Below, piece by piece: positions 16,901 to 26,013 of a stretch of DNA of 64,000 nucleotides; within the stretch, counting starts at the first letter, position 1; the number at the start of each line of letters is the position of its first letter. A model generated the notes under the pieces. It made no database searches. It had not been told where the DNA came from and saw nothing but the letters and a program-made list of their open reading frames with translations. The translations under genes and the position numbers were made by a program. Origin of the DNA: an uncultured Adlercreutzia sp. (GTDB taxonomy: Bacteria; Actinomycetota; Coriobacteriia; Coriobacteriales; Eggerthellaceae); NCBI RefSeq assembly GCF_958431955.1, contig NZ_CAUASN010000001.1:62001-126000 (forward strand). Direction: 5' to 3'.

Positions 16901-19544
16901 ACCGGGTGACGAGATAGAGTACCTGGTCAGCGGCTTGAACCTGACCGAGGGTTCGGCATGGCAGGCGGCCACGCTGCTCGACACGATAGACAGCCGCCTC
17001 GAGCTCGACCGCGACAGCGTGCGCCTGGCGAGCAACTACGAGACACCCGACCGCGATACCACGCTCGGCACGACCGCCTTCTACCAGGGCTTCGACTGGG
17101 ATGCCCTCGACTGGACGAGCCTGCCGCAGGGCCAGTACACCGAGAGCGGCCAGCAGATTTCCAAGATGGTGGGGTCGGTGTACGGAGGCCAGTCCACGAC
17201 GCTGCGCTTCACGGCTACGTTGAAGCCCGGTACGGCAGGCCGTCCCACTTCCCCCGATGACCCTGCCGACATCAAGAACGAGCCCGACGGCGATGGCGGC
17301 TACGGCACGCCCGAGGATTCCATCGTGCCCGGCCAGAAGCCGGAAGTCGACCCCACGCCTCTGCCGGGGGAGAACATCGTCGTGGTGGGCGACGACCCGA
17401 AGACCGAGGACCCCGATCCCGACGGCGACCCCGATGACGACAAGAAGCAGCCCGACGACCCGGGTACCGTCACGCCGCTGCCTATTATCCCGAAGGATCC
17501 GGTGGTGGTTCCCGACCCGGACGACCCCTCGTCGTCGGCGGACATCACGGTGGAGAAGACCGCCGAGAACCTGACCCATCCCGAGGCGAAGCGCGCCACA
17601 GTGGGCGACGAGATCGCCTACACCGTCGTTGTGGCCAACAAGGGCGCCGACAGCGCCTGGTACGATGCGGTGATCCGCGACACGTTACCGGTGGGCCTCG
17701 CGCCGGTGCCGGGCAGCTTCAAGCTCGTCGACGGCACGGGCGCCTCCATTGCCGTGTCCGACGAGGTGTACGTGGAGAAGACGCGTACCATCGCCCTATA
17801 CATCGGCGATTTGTACGGCGGCGAGCAAGCGACGCTCACCTTCCGCTGCACGGTGACTCCCGAGGCGGCGGGCGGAAGCATTGCCAACGTCGCCTTCGCC
17901 TTCGGCGACACCCCCAGCGAGAAATGGGAGAAGGAGCATCCGACGCCCAGCCCGGACGATCCCGACAACCCGGATAACCCCGACGACCCCGACAATCCCG
18001 ACGGCCCTGGCGGCAGCGACCCGGACAACCCGGGAACCGACCCCGCTCCGAAGCCGAAGCCCAACCCGGGTGACCCCTTCGTGCCCGAGAACCCGCAGAA
18101 TCCCGATGACCCGTGGGAGGACTTCGACTGGAACGATTATCCCGAGGAGAAGCCCCAGCCCTCCAACCAAGACAAGCCGGCGGCTCCCAACGATCCCGAC
18201 AAGGGCGTGCTGCCGGGCGACCCGGTGGAGGACTCCCTGGCCATCGACCTCGTCGGCGAGAACCTCACGCGCAACATCGCCGATACCATGGTGGGCGACC
18301 ATATTCGCTACACGCTCACGTTCACCAATACCCAGGAGCACACCTCGCTCATGCTGTCGGCTCTGCGCAATCAGGTGCCCGACGGGCTGACCCTCGTTCC
18401 CGGATCCATCACCGTGACCGTCCCCCAGCCCGCGCAGCCCTTCGCCGCCGCTCGCGACGCGCTGCCGCTGGCTTCCGCGGCCCCCATCGCACTGGCCGCC
18501 GCGCCTGCCGCCGACGGGGCGGCGGTCACCTACCCGGTTTCCGATGCCTCCTACGACGAGGGCACGCGCACTATGGCCGTGAACGCCGGCGAGCTTCCCG
18601 GCGGCAAGTCCGTCGTGCTCGCCTTCGAGGCGGTGGTGGGGCCGCGCGCGGCGGGCAAGACCATCGTCGACAACGGCTGGGGGCACGGCACGATGCCCAC
18701 CTACTACGCCGACGACGACAACGACCCGGAGGTGGCCACCACGTTCGTGCCGGCCGGCGGCCTCGCTGCGTATCTGTCCCAGCCGGGCACTCGCACGCTG
18801 GCCGACGAGCATATCATTCCCGTGAAGGACGTCATCGACCCCGAGGAAGGGGCCATCACGGTGAAGAAGGAGGCCCAGAATCTCACGACGAGCGGCGGCG
18901 ACACCTTCGTGGGTGACCGCATCCGCTACACGGTGACTCTTTCCAACGCGACGCCGGGCTCGGCCTGGTACGACGCGGTCATCTCGGATACCGTGCCGCG
19001 CGGCATCGAGGTGGATGCTGCCAAGGTCGAGCTGAAGCTCGCCGACGGCAAGACTGTCCCCGTGAAGGATGCCTACGATGCCGAGACGAGGCGCTTGGCC
19101 GTGAACGTGGGCGACGTGGCGGGCGGCACTGCGGTGCAGCTCGTCTTTGAGGCGACCGTCACCCAGGAGGCCGTCGGCGCCGATGTGGGCAACGTGGCCA
19201 TGGCCTTCGGCACCCTGCCGAGCCAGAGCGACCCCAATCGCTTCGATGCGGGCACGACGCTGCCCGAGCCGGGTACGAAGTTCGTCCCCGACGAGGGCTG
19301 GGATGCCTTCGAGGGCGCGCACCCGGGCATCTCGAGCGGCGAGCCGGTATATCCCTCGGCGAACGTGACGGCCGAGGGCGGCGTGAAGGAGTCGGAGGGA
19401 TGGGGAACCGATGCGTTCGGCACCCGCCTCGCCCAGACGGGTGATACGGTGTTCGCCATGACCGTCGCCATGGCGTTTGCCGCCATGGTGTCGCTCCTCG
19501 TCGTGGTGGCCGCAACCCGCCGCCGAGAGGAGCAGGACAGCTAG
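13905..19544 (+). CDS. giant sortase-anchored surface protein with DUF11-like repeats (adhesin A, poly-G in frame)
   Basis: An 1879-residue secreted protein. The signal peptide (about 1-38, ending AAYADE) is followed at codons 44-46 by three GGG codons, forming a 9-G run that keeps the frame open. Residues 90-450 are Gly-rich with short repeats such as GGNI.AAGSYHGAGVGAG, suggesting a beta-helix. Four DUF11-like repeats begin near residues 987, 1220, 1449 and 1655 (each with NLT...GD.I.Y). They are separated by Asp/Pro-rich linkers, some encoded by near-repetitive DNA. The C-terminus is LAQTG (about 1842), a hydrophobic helix and RRREEQDS, a sorting signal of the LAXTG type cleaved by class E sortases in Actinobacteria. 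No sortase is in the window. Likely an adhesin or wall stalk; the ligand is unknown. Confidence 0.85.
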   Translation: MIRTRNDAPSTLSSLARTALAAVLAAGLMIPAASLAAYADEPNGGGSSRAVEALTQGAGGILEGMDAVALQSEEPEPQASPAAAPNPLAADTVVGGMTISGGVAGTDYTVSGTTVVVKTDTLLTLKGTLSNGTVRIEAGAKANIVLDGVTITSQELDSPINLMATGSELRLTIADGSTNLLQATGTVTSKKSKSAAGIHCGAGSTLYIDDGRPNWEGDHHVEVYAGVVAEDAVLDDGTEVKAGDPLSALASDNPGTLTVKGGYHSAAIGAGPLEMAGLMIFDGGNIFAYAWGGSDQNGGTGTAIGVTNAASKDDHRSGGAAIGGSHGGGATDMVFNGGNIVAAGSYHGAGVGAGWSNLATSLNYLPASQQTGASSMQTALVCGNITINGGRIVSQGYAHGNAFGGACGTTANNCTIRVTGGTLLPYSFVGKDASGTAQNKKDIGGSGGRVIISGGSVRLSGAQSAKFESTDNKAYSDDEFKNEVAPITIDLSDDLGAIDAPIEYWELQVDGKPIEYGAPTELDKGNLYLWLSNADAKKDVKIILHYKDADNKVVEVEPLETQGGGSTAKRWIPFEMQEEYFPGGLTKPYDGKPIEKWSLAQNPVSITTSTETRTLNDDTYVTFKYQRIDDEGNPLEEFTTGTEMPTDTGRMAFRMESTQFGNDEKLTSYWGHSTEGICEITPVPAILHINSVEWGYLDEKTGDWKQITQDQVDAGEAGNRLKLSFYVRSANSTALTCAAPTGSFQVKIDGENVGEPIAMTEEVIGKSAYSSIAWEDIDGRHATRVTYYLDPTNKDALLKLLEGADGAEHMVNIEYIADKNYIQGVEENPDNAQEDEAFIVPVPPKGEVEPDGPVKIEPDDPIDPDPDNPTGKMTIIRKTITANYSDFHKKDAEIADFFSMAVSSNSSAPTTYNVSNGAVADIVWDDEEDAPSLTDDGKLQIQVNSCGSSVITLEQKANALYTGIKYILTVNVLPDATLVPQVQIRMISNNLTHPGQPARPGDEIEYLVSGLNLTEGSAWQAATLLDTIDSRLELDRDSVRLASNYETPDRDTTLGTTAFYQGFDWDALDWTSLPQGQYTESGQQISKMVGSVYGGQSTTLRFTATLKPGTAGRPTSPDDPADIKNEPDGDGGYGTPEDSIVPGQKPEVDPTPLPGENIVVVGDDPKTEDPDPDGDPDDDKKQPDDPGTVTPLPIIPKDPVVVPDPDDPSSSADITVEKTAENLTHPEAKRATVGDEIAYTVVVANKGADSAWYDAVIRDTLPVGLAPVPGSFKLVDGTGASIAVSDEVYVEKTRTIALYIGDLYGGEQATLTFRCTVTPEAAGGSIANVAFAFGDTPSEKWEKEHPTPSPDDPDNPDNPDDPDNPDGPGGSDPDNPGTDPAPKPKPNPGDPFVPENPQNPDDPWEDFDWNDYPEEKPQPSNQDKPAAPNDPDKGVLPGDPVEDSLAIDLVGENLTRNIADTMVGDHIRYTLTFTNTQEHTSLMLSALRNQVPDGLTLVPGSITVTVPQPAQPFAAARDALPLASAAPIALAAAPAADGAAVTYPVSDASYDEGTRTMAVNAGELPGGKSVVLAFEAVVGPRAAGKTIVDNGWGHGTMPTYYADDDNDPEVATTFVPAGGLAAYLSQPGTRTLADEHIIPVKDVIDPEEGAITVKKEAQNLTTSGGDTFVGDRIRYTVTLSNATPGSAWYDAVISDTVPRGIEVDAAKVELKLADGKTVPVKDAYDAETRRLAVNVGDVAGGTAVQLVFEATVTQEAVGADVGNVAMAFGTLPSQSDPNRFDAGTTLPEPGTKFVPDEGWDAFEGAHPGISSGEPVYPSANVTAEGGVKESEGWGTDAFGTRLAQTGDTVFAMTVAMAFAAMVSLLVVVAATRRREEQDS
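14034..14042 (+). repeat. poly-G tract (9 G), in-frame state
   Basis: Nine consecutive G bases encode Gly44-Gly46 just after the signal peptide. Gain of one G would give VFPSR and then a TGA stop, truncating the protein at about 51 residues. Confidence 0.85.
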
Positions 19545-19588
19545 GGAAGCGCATCAGATTTTCCCACGTCCCCTCAACCATTCCGAAG

Positions 19589-19623
19589 GGCCCGCGTCAG
19601 CTTCGAGCTGCGCGGGCCTTTCT
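19589..19623 (+). terminator. terminator after adhesin A
   Basis: GGCCCGCG (19589-19596) pairs with CGCGGGCC (19611-19618). An inner CAGCT/AGCTG stem adds stability, and TTTCT follows. Confidence 0.8.
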
Positions 19624-19750
19624 GCAGGCCCGCCTGTCGGCCGGCATCGTTGGCGCCCGGTCGCCGATGCGCGTCCGACCCTTTTCCCGCCCATTGCCCT
19701 GCCAAACCCCTGGGAAGTTGCCGAAAAGAAACTTTTCGGTTGTCAGATTG

Positions 19751-19768
19751 TTGGCGTGGTGCTATAAA
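19751..19768 (+). promoter_or_regulatory. upstream element of second adhesin gene
   Basis: GTTGGCGTGGTGCTATAAAG resembles the region before adhesin A (GTTGACGGCGTGGTAC). The TATAAA at 19763-19768 could be a -10, but a -35 at standard spacing is not clear. It lies about 65 bases before the ATG. Confidence 0.35.
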
Positions 19769-19832
19769 GAAGAATCACTCACCTATTCGGTATATCTGCT
19801 CATAAGATTACAGGATTAACGAGGCGATATTC

Positions 19833-22800
19833 ATGACTGAAATGCACTTGAACACCCGTCCTTCCCCGAAGGCAACTCTTCTTCGGTGCGCTACGGCCGC
19901 CGTGCTGGCCATCGGTCTCATGCTCCCCGCGCCGGCCCTCCAGGCCTACGGCGAAGAGGCTGCGGGGGGGGGGTGCTTCCCCCGCCGCTGAAGCGGATGT
20001 AACCGAGGCAACCCTCACTATCAAGGCCGGAGCCGCCGTGAAGCAGGACGACGGCTCCTGGCGGTTCCCCTACCTCACCGTGGAGAGCACGAGCGAGCGA
20101 CTCATCAAGAGCATCACGGTGCAGTTCACGTCCCCCATTACGAACGCCGATTCCATCAACATCAAGGACGACACCGCCAACGGCTTCGTGCTGTTCCAGC
20201 CGACGAAGGCGGGCAACCGCTCCATCAACAAGAGCTCCGGCGCCACGGCGGCCGAATGGCAGAAGTTCCTGCGCGAGAACATGTCCATCACCTTGTCGAA
20301 CGCCGACAAGACCACGAGCCTCCGCATGATCGCGAACTACAATCCCGTCACTGAGCTCTACGACTATAACTCCCTGAACGGCCATTACTACAAAACCGTG
20401 CAGCACACCTCGGTGTCATGGCCAACCGCCTATGCCGAGTCTCGGAAGCCCGAGAACAAGTACATGGGCATGCAGGGCTATCTCGTGACGGTTACCAGCC
20501 AGGAAGAGCACGACTACGTGTACTCGATGATCGGCCAGAACTGCTGGACGTCGCTCACCTGCCTGGACGCGTACACGGGGCCCGTGAAGAACAACTACGC
20601 GGACTTCTATAAGGCTCACAACATCACGACTCCCGCTACTACGTATACGAGCAGCCAGGCCTATTATTATTGGGTCGATGGCCCGGAAGCGGGAAAGCTC
20701 GCCTCTTACGGCGCCTATAAAGCCCAGGTCGCCGCACCCGATCCTGACGGTGGCACCATGTTCACGAACTGGGGTACCGGCGAGCCGAACAACTCGAGCG
20801 GCGAGCAGTGCATGCACTTCTACGCCTCCACCGGCGGGGCATGGAACGACTTCAGTCAAACGAGTACTTCTGTGAACTACTACGTTATCGAGTACGGTGG
20901 CATGCCGGGAGACCCCGAAGACGGGGAGGATGAGTCCACGTCCGACGGGTCGGGCAACGCCGATGTGTTCGTGAAGGTGGAAATCGACATCGACCCCCTG
21001 GGCAAGACCATTACCACCTCGGCCGATAACGTGCGCCTCGGCCAGCCCCTGAAGATCTCCGAGAACGCCAACGGCGGTGACATCATGAAGACCGACGCCT
21101 CCGGCGAGCAGGTTCCCTCCGAGGTCGTCCGCACCTTCTACAAGAAGGAGGAGGACGGAATCTGGACGAAGCTCGACGAGCCGCCCACCACCGTGGGAAC
21201 CTACAAGGTGGAGTCGAGCGCCGTGTACCGCGATGCCGGCGATTCCGTGGAAGCCGAGGACTACAAGCCCGGTTCCGCCCAGTTCAAGATTCTGCCGGCG
21301 GTGCTGGATGTCACCACCGAGGCCGAGACGCCGACCCCGGACGACCCCTCGCAGCCGAGCCAGCCGGCGGTGGACCGTCACTACACCAAGGTCTACGACG
21401 GCACCACGAACTTCACCACCCAGATCATCGGTCTCGAGGATTTGCTACTGCCCGGCTTCCCCGACGCGAAGCTCGTCTACGACTACGCCACGTTCGCCAC
21501 CTCGGAGGTGGGCGATCAGGATCTCGTGCTCCACAACGTGCGCATCGAGGGTGCCGATGCGGCTAGCTACACCTTGGCCGGCATGAAGGCCGACCCCGAT
21601 AACGAGGGCCAGAAGACCCTCACCGTGCGGGGCACCATCCTGCCCCGCGAGGTGGTGCTCACGCCGTCGCTGCTCGGCTCCAACGGCTCGCCGGTCACCC
21701 AGTGGCAGGTGAATAAGCCCATTACCGGCCAGACGAACCCCACCAACGACCTGGCCGACTTCGACGAGGCCACGGGCAACCCCGCCGAGACCGAGAACAC
21801 CAACCCCACGACGGGCGAGAAGACCTCCTGGATCACGGATTGGAACGGCAACATGCTCGCGCCCGATGACGCCCTGGCCGAGGTGCTGGCCGGCGTGACC
21901 ATCGACTACTCCGTGGCCACCAAGGGAGGCCTGGCTCTCAACGAGGCGAAGCCCCAGATAGGCACCTACCTTGTGAACGCCGCGCTGAAGGGCGAGGGCG
22001 TCGCCTACGACCCCGATACCAACTCCTACCTCGTTGGCAACTACCGCTTTACCATCGGCGAGAGCACCCTGAAGGTGAGCCCGAAGCCGGCCCCGACGGT
22101 CATCGAGACCACGGTGACGACCGATCCCGCCGACCCGGGCAGCGGGCCGGTGACCGAAGACGACATCCTGGACATCGTGGGGGGAGAGGTGAGCCCCGGC
22201 GGCAAGGACCCGTCCAAGCCCGCCGTGCCCGACGTGAAGCCCACCATCACCATCACCGAGGGCAAGACCGTGGTCGATGAGATCGACCCCACGGAGCCGG
22301 GCGAGTACGTGATCACGGTGACGTACCCCGATCCCGATGGCGGCCCCGATACCGAGGTGGTCATCCACTATGTGGTGGAGCCGCCCGCGCCCGACGCGCC
22401 TGCTGCGCCTGACTCATCCGAGGCCGCGTACTACACCGTTACCACGCGCCTGCGCGGCTCGGTGGATGCCACCACCACCCTCACCCCGTCGGCCAGCGTG
22501 AAGAAGGGCGGCAGCTACCAGGTGACCTGGTCGGCGGGCAAGGACCGCTACGTGTCCCTTGTGGAGGTGGACGGCAAGCCCTACGATGCCCAGAACTCCA
22601 CCATCGATTTCTCGGACATCTCGGCGAACCACGAGGTGGTGGTCACCGTGGTGAAGATGCCCTCGGCCGGCTCCACCGTCACCCCGGGCTGGTACACCGT
22701 GACTGTGAACCGCTACGGCGGCTCGGAGGGCCTCTCCGCTTCGCCGACGCGCACGGTGGACGTGGGCGGCAACGTGAACGTGTGGTGGCAGCCCGAGGAG

Positions 22801-24540
22801 GGCTACGAGGTGACCGAGGTGGTCATCGACGGCAAGCAGCACCTCACCGCCGAGGAGATTGCCAAGGGCAGCTTCGACTTCGCCTCCGTGTCCGCCAACC
22901 ATGTGGTGGACGTGCGCTACAAGGCCATCGGCCACGAGTCCGAGGTGTCCCAGCTCGACTACCTGGTGAACACGAAGATCGAAGGCGGTCCCGGCTCCAT
23001 TACCGGCGGCGCTACCGTGGCCCCGGGCGGCAGCTACGAGGTGGCCTGGGAGCCCATCGTGCAGACGACGACCGATCCTACCGACCCCAACTACGCCGTC
23101 TACGAGGTGGCGAGCGTCACGGTGAACGGCGACGAGCGCGCCGGCACCCGGGACGACACGCTGGAGCTGTCCGATATCAAGGCCGATCAGGACGTGGTGA
23201 TCACCATGCGTCCCGCCCTCTTCCACATCAACGTGACCGGCTTCAGCATCGGCGGCGGCCGTGGCAAGGTGTCCGAGAATAAGACCTTGTTCAAGGGCCA
23301 GCAGTACACGGGCATCCTCGGTACGCCCGATGCCGGCAGCCGCATCGCCCGCGTGGTGGTGGACGGCGCGGTGGTCTACGACGAGACCGATCCCTCCACC
23401 CGTCTCGAGGAGGAGGTCGCCGAGGCGGTGGTGGACGATGTGGTGCCCATGGCCTTCGCCCTGGCCCGCGCGGCGTCGCCCACCTTCCCTCCCGAGGTGA
23501 AGGTGGCCCGCGCCATGACCGAGCAGACGGCGCGCTACGACATCTCCGGCATCGCCGGCGACCACAAGGTGGAGGTGTACTTCGCCGCCGAGAGCGAGCC
23601 GCCCGTTGACGACGACACTGCGAAGAAGGCCAAGGACGACGCCACCACGGTGACGCCCACGGTCGACGGCGGTTCGGGCACCATCACCATCGGCACCAAA
23701 GACCCCGCCGACCCCGATGCCGAGCCGGAGTGGGGCGGCCAGCCCGATCCGGACAAGGAGACCGTGGTGAAGTGGGACGATGTGCCCGAGGGCAGCGAGC
23801 CCACGAAGATCGTGGTGAACGGCGAGGAGATCACGCTCACCCCCGAGGACATCGAGAAGGGCTACGTGGTGATTCCCCCCGACAAGCTGAAGCCCGGCGA
23901 GGACAACACGGTGGAGCTCGTGGTGGAGCGCAAGCCGCTGCCCGGCGATGATGTGCTCCCCACCCAGAAGGACAAGCCCACCAACGCCAACGACGGCCGC
24001 TACTGGGTCGTGTCCACCGGCATCACCGGCGGCGCGGGCACGGTGACGCCCTCGGCCGAGGTGACCGCCGGCGACAGCTACACGGTCAGCTGGTCGGCCG
24101 ATGCGGGCTATCGCGTGGTGAAGGTGATCGTCGACGGCGTGGAGCGCCCCGACCTCCTCGGCGCCGACTCCGTGACCTTCGACCGCCTGTCCACCAACCA
24201 CTCGGTGCAGGTGGTGCTCGAGGCCGTGCCCGATCAGGAAAATCCCGACGGCAACGACCCCTCGGGCAACAACCCGGGCGGCGGCAACTCGGGCGATGGA
24301 GGCTCCGGATCCGGCAACAGCGACGGGAACGGCGATGGCGGCAGTGCCAATGCTGGCGGTACGGGCTCCGATGGCCAGGGCGGCGCCGCGGCAAGTGGCG
24401 ACGCGCAGAAAGCCACGCGCCTGACCCGCCTCGCCCAGACCGGCGATACGACGATCGCCCTGGGCGCCTCCGTCGCGCTCGTGGGCGCGGCCGCCCTTGC
24501 GCTGGCGCTGTTCGCCACCCGCAAGCGCCGCAAGGAGTAG
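19833..24540 (+). pseudogene. giant C-type-lectin-like sortase-anchored adhesin B, frameshifted at a poly-G tract (probably phase-variable OFF)
   Basis: From ATG 19833 (GAGGCG upstream) a signal peptide is read (..LAIGLMLPAPALQAYGEEAA), then a 10-G run. In the given sequence the frame becomes GGGCFPRR and stops at 19989-19991 after 52 codons. Removing one G joins it to an open frame running to 24540, giving about 1568 residues. That protein has a C-type-lectin-like domain (YLVTVTSQEEHDYV, NWGTGEPNNSSGEQC, WNDF, YVIEYGG) with the EPN and WND motifs of calcium-dependent sugar binding. A YDG-type repeat (KVYDGTTNF), several Ig-like repeats (PDPDGGPDTEVV) and a Gly/Asn-rich stretch follow. The protein ends in LAQTG, a helix and RKRRKE. 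Its N-terminal half resembles the minus-strand adhesin at 29398-32505. A sequencing error is the alternative to slippage. Confidence 0.8.
19964..19973 (+). repeat. poly-G tract (10 G), out-of-frame state
   Basis: Ten consecutive G bases directly after the signal peptide codons. Nine (or twelve) would restore the frame with the 4.5 kb downstream; ten gives early termination. Confidence 0.85.
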
Positions 24541-24600
24541 CGCTTTCGCCGCTCCGCGTGCTCGGGGAGGCCGTTCCCTGATCTTCGCCCCGTAGAAAAG

Positions 24601-24631
24601 GCCCGCAGGTACCGAACCCGCGGGTCTTTTT
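24601..24631 (+). terminator. terminator after adhesin B
   Basis: CCCGC (24602-24606) pairs with GCGGG (24620-24624), followed by TCTTTTT. A TATACT -10-like hexamer for purA follows at 24645-24650. Confidence 0.65.
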
Positions 24632-24690
24632 GCGCTCCCTGTACTATACTTACCTCTTCGAGCAGAAGGCTCTCGACGAAAGGACGCAGC

Positions 24691-26001
24691 ATGCCCAGCA
24701 CAGTGCTCGTCGGCGCCCAGTGGGGCGACGAAGGCAAGGGGAAGATCACCGATCTTATCGCCAGCGACTACGACTACGTCGTGCGGTTCCAAGGCGGCAA
24801 CAACGCCGGCCACACGGTCATCCACGGCGACAAGAAGCTGGCGCTGCACCTCATGCCCTCCGGTGTCATGTACGAGAACGCGGTGCCGGTCATCGGTAAC
24901 GGCGTGGTGGTAGACCCCGGTGTGCTCGTGAAGGAAATGGCCATGCTGGAGGCCGAGGGCGTATCCTGCAAGAACCTGCGCATCTCCAACGACGCGCACC
25001 TCATCATGCCGTACCACAAGGATCTCGACGGCGCCGACGAGAAGAGCCTCGGCGAGAAGAAGATCGGCACCACCAAGCGCGGCATCGGCCCGTGTTACCA
25101 GGACAAGATGGGCCGCAAGGGCATCCGCATGCAGGATCTGCTCGACGAGAAGATCTTCCGCCTGAAGCTGGAAGCGGTGCTCGCCCAGAAGAACCCCATC
25201 CTGGAGAAGATCTACGGCCTGCACACCTACACCGTGGAGGAGATCTGCGACGAGTATTTGCCCTATGCCCAGATTCTCGCCCCCTATGTGTGCGAGTCGG
25301 CCCATATGCTGAACGCGGCGCTCGCCGAGGGCAAGTCCATCCTCTTCGAGGGCGCCCAGGGCACGCTGCTCGACATCGACCACGGCACCTACCCCTTCGT
25401 CACCTCGTCCTCCTGCTGCGCCGGCGGCGCGGCCACGGGCACGGGCGTGGGGCCGGCCGCCATCGATCGGGTGCTCGGTATCAGCAAGGCCTACGTGACC
25501 CGCGTGGGCGAGGGCCCCTTCCCCACGGAGCTGAAGTTCCCCGAGAACGGCGGTGAGGGGCAGGATGCCGAGGACGGCGAGCTGCTCTGCGCGGCGGGCC
25601 ACGAGTTCGGCGTCACCACGGGCCGCAAGCGCCGCTGCGGCTGGTTCGATGCCGTGATCGGGCGCTATGCCGCCGAGGTGAACGGGCTGACGGACGTGGC
25701 CCTCACGAAACTCGACGTGCTGTCGGCCTTCGACACCATCAAGGTGTGCGTGGCCTACGAGTGCAACGGCGAGCGCTACGACTACTTCCCCATGCAGCAG
25801 TCGGTGCTTCACCACGCGAAGCCCGTTTACGTGGAGCTTCCGGGCTGGAAGGACGAGGACATCACCGGGTGCCGCACCTACGAGGAACTTCCCGAGAACA
25901 CCCGCGCCTACATCGAGTATTTGGAAGAGGTGTGCGGCGTGCCCATGAGCATCATTTCCGTGGGTCCCGACCGCGATCAGACTATTATGCGAAATTGGTA
26001 G
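24691..26001 (+). CDS. purA: adenylosuccinate synthetase
   Basis: GTP-dependent synthesis of adenylosuccinate from IMP and aspartate, the first committed step to AMP. The protein has 436 residues, normal for the family. The N-terminal GTP/IMP loop VGAQWGDEGKGKITD (about 7-21) is intact, as is QGGNNAGHTV (about 35-44). KRGIGPCYQDKMGRKG, the ATGTGVGP loop and TTGRKRRCGWFD also match the family. The ATG follows AAAGGA. purD begins 12 bases after its stop, giving a purine pair on one transcript. Confidence 0.97.
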   Translation: MPSTVLVGAQWGDEGKGKITDLIASDYDYVVRFQGGNNAGHTVIHGDKKLALHLMPSGVMYENAVPVIGNGVVVDPGVLVKEMAMLEAEGVSCKNLRISNDAHLIMPYHKDLDGADEKSLGEKKIGTTKRGIGPCYQDKMGRKGIRMQDLLDEKIFRLKLEAVLAQKNPILEKIYGLHTYTVEEICDEYLPYAQILAPYVCESAHMLNAALAEGKSILFEGAQGTLLDIDHGTYPFVTSSSCCAGGAATGTGVGPAAIDRVLGISKAYVTRVGEGPFPTELKFPENGGEGQDAEDGELLCAAGHEFGVTTGRKRRCGWFDAVIGRYAAEVNGLTDVALTKLDVLSAFDTIKVCVAYECNGERYDYFPMQQSVLHHAKPVYVELPGWKDEDITGCRTYEELPENTRAYIEYLEEVCGVPMSIISVGPDRDQTIMRNW

Positions 26002-26013
26002 GAGAGGACCGGT

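Noticed and set aside
17930..18050. Near-repetitive DNA resembling spaced repeats
   Set aside because: It is in frame and encodes an Asp/Pro/Asn linker in adhesin A; there are no unique spacers, so it is not a CRISPR array.
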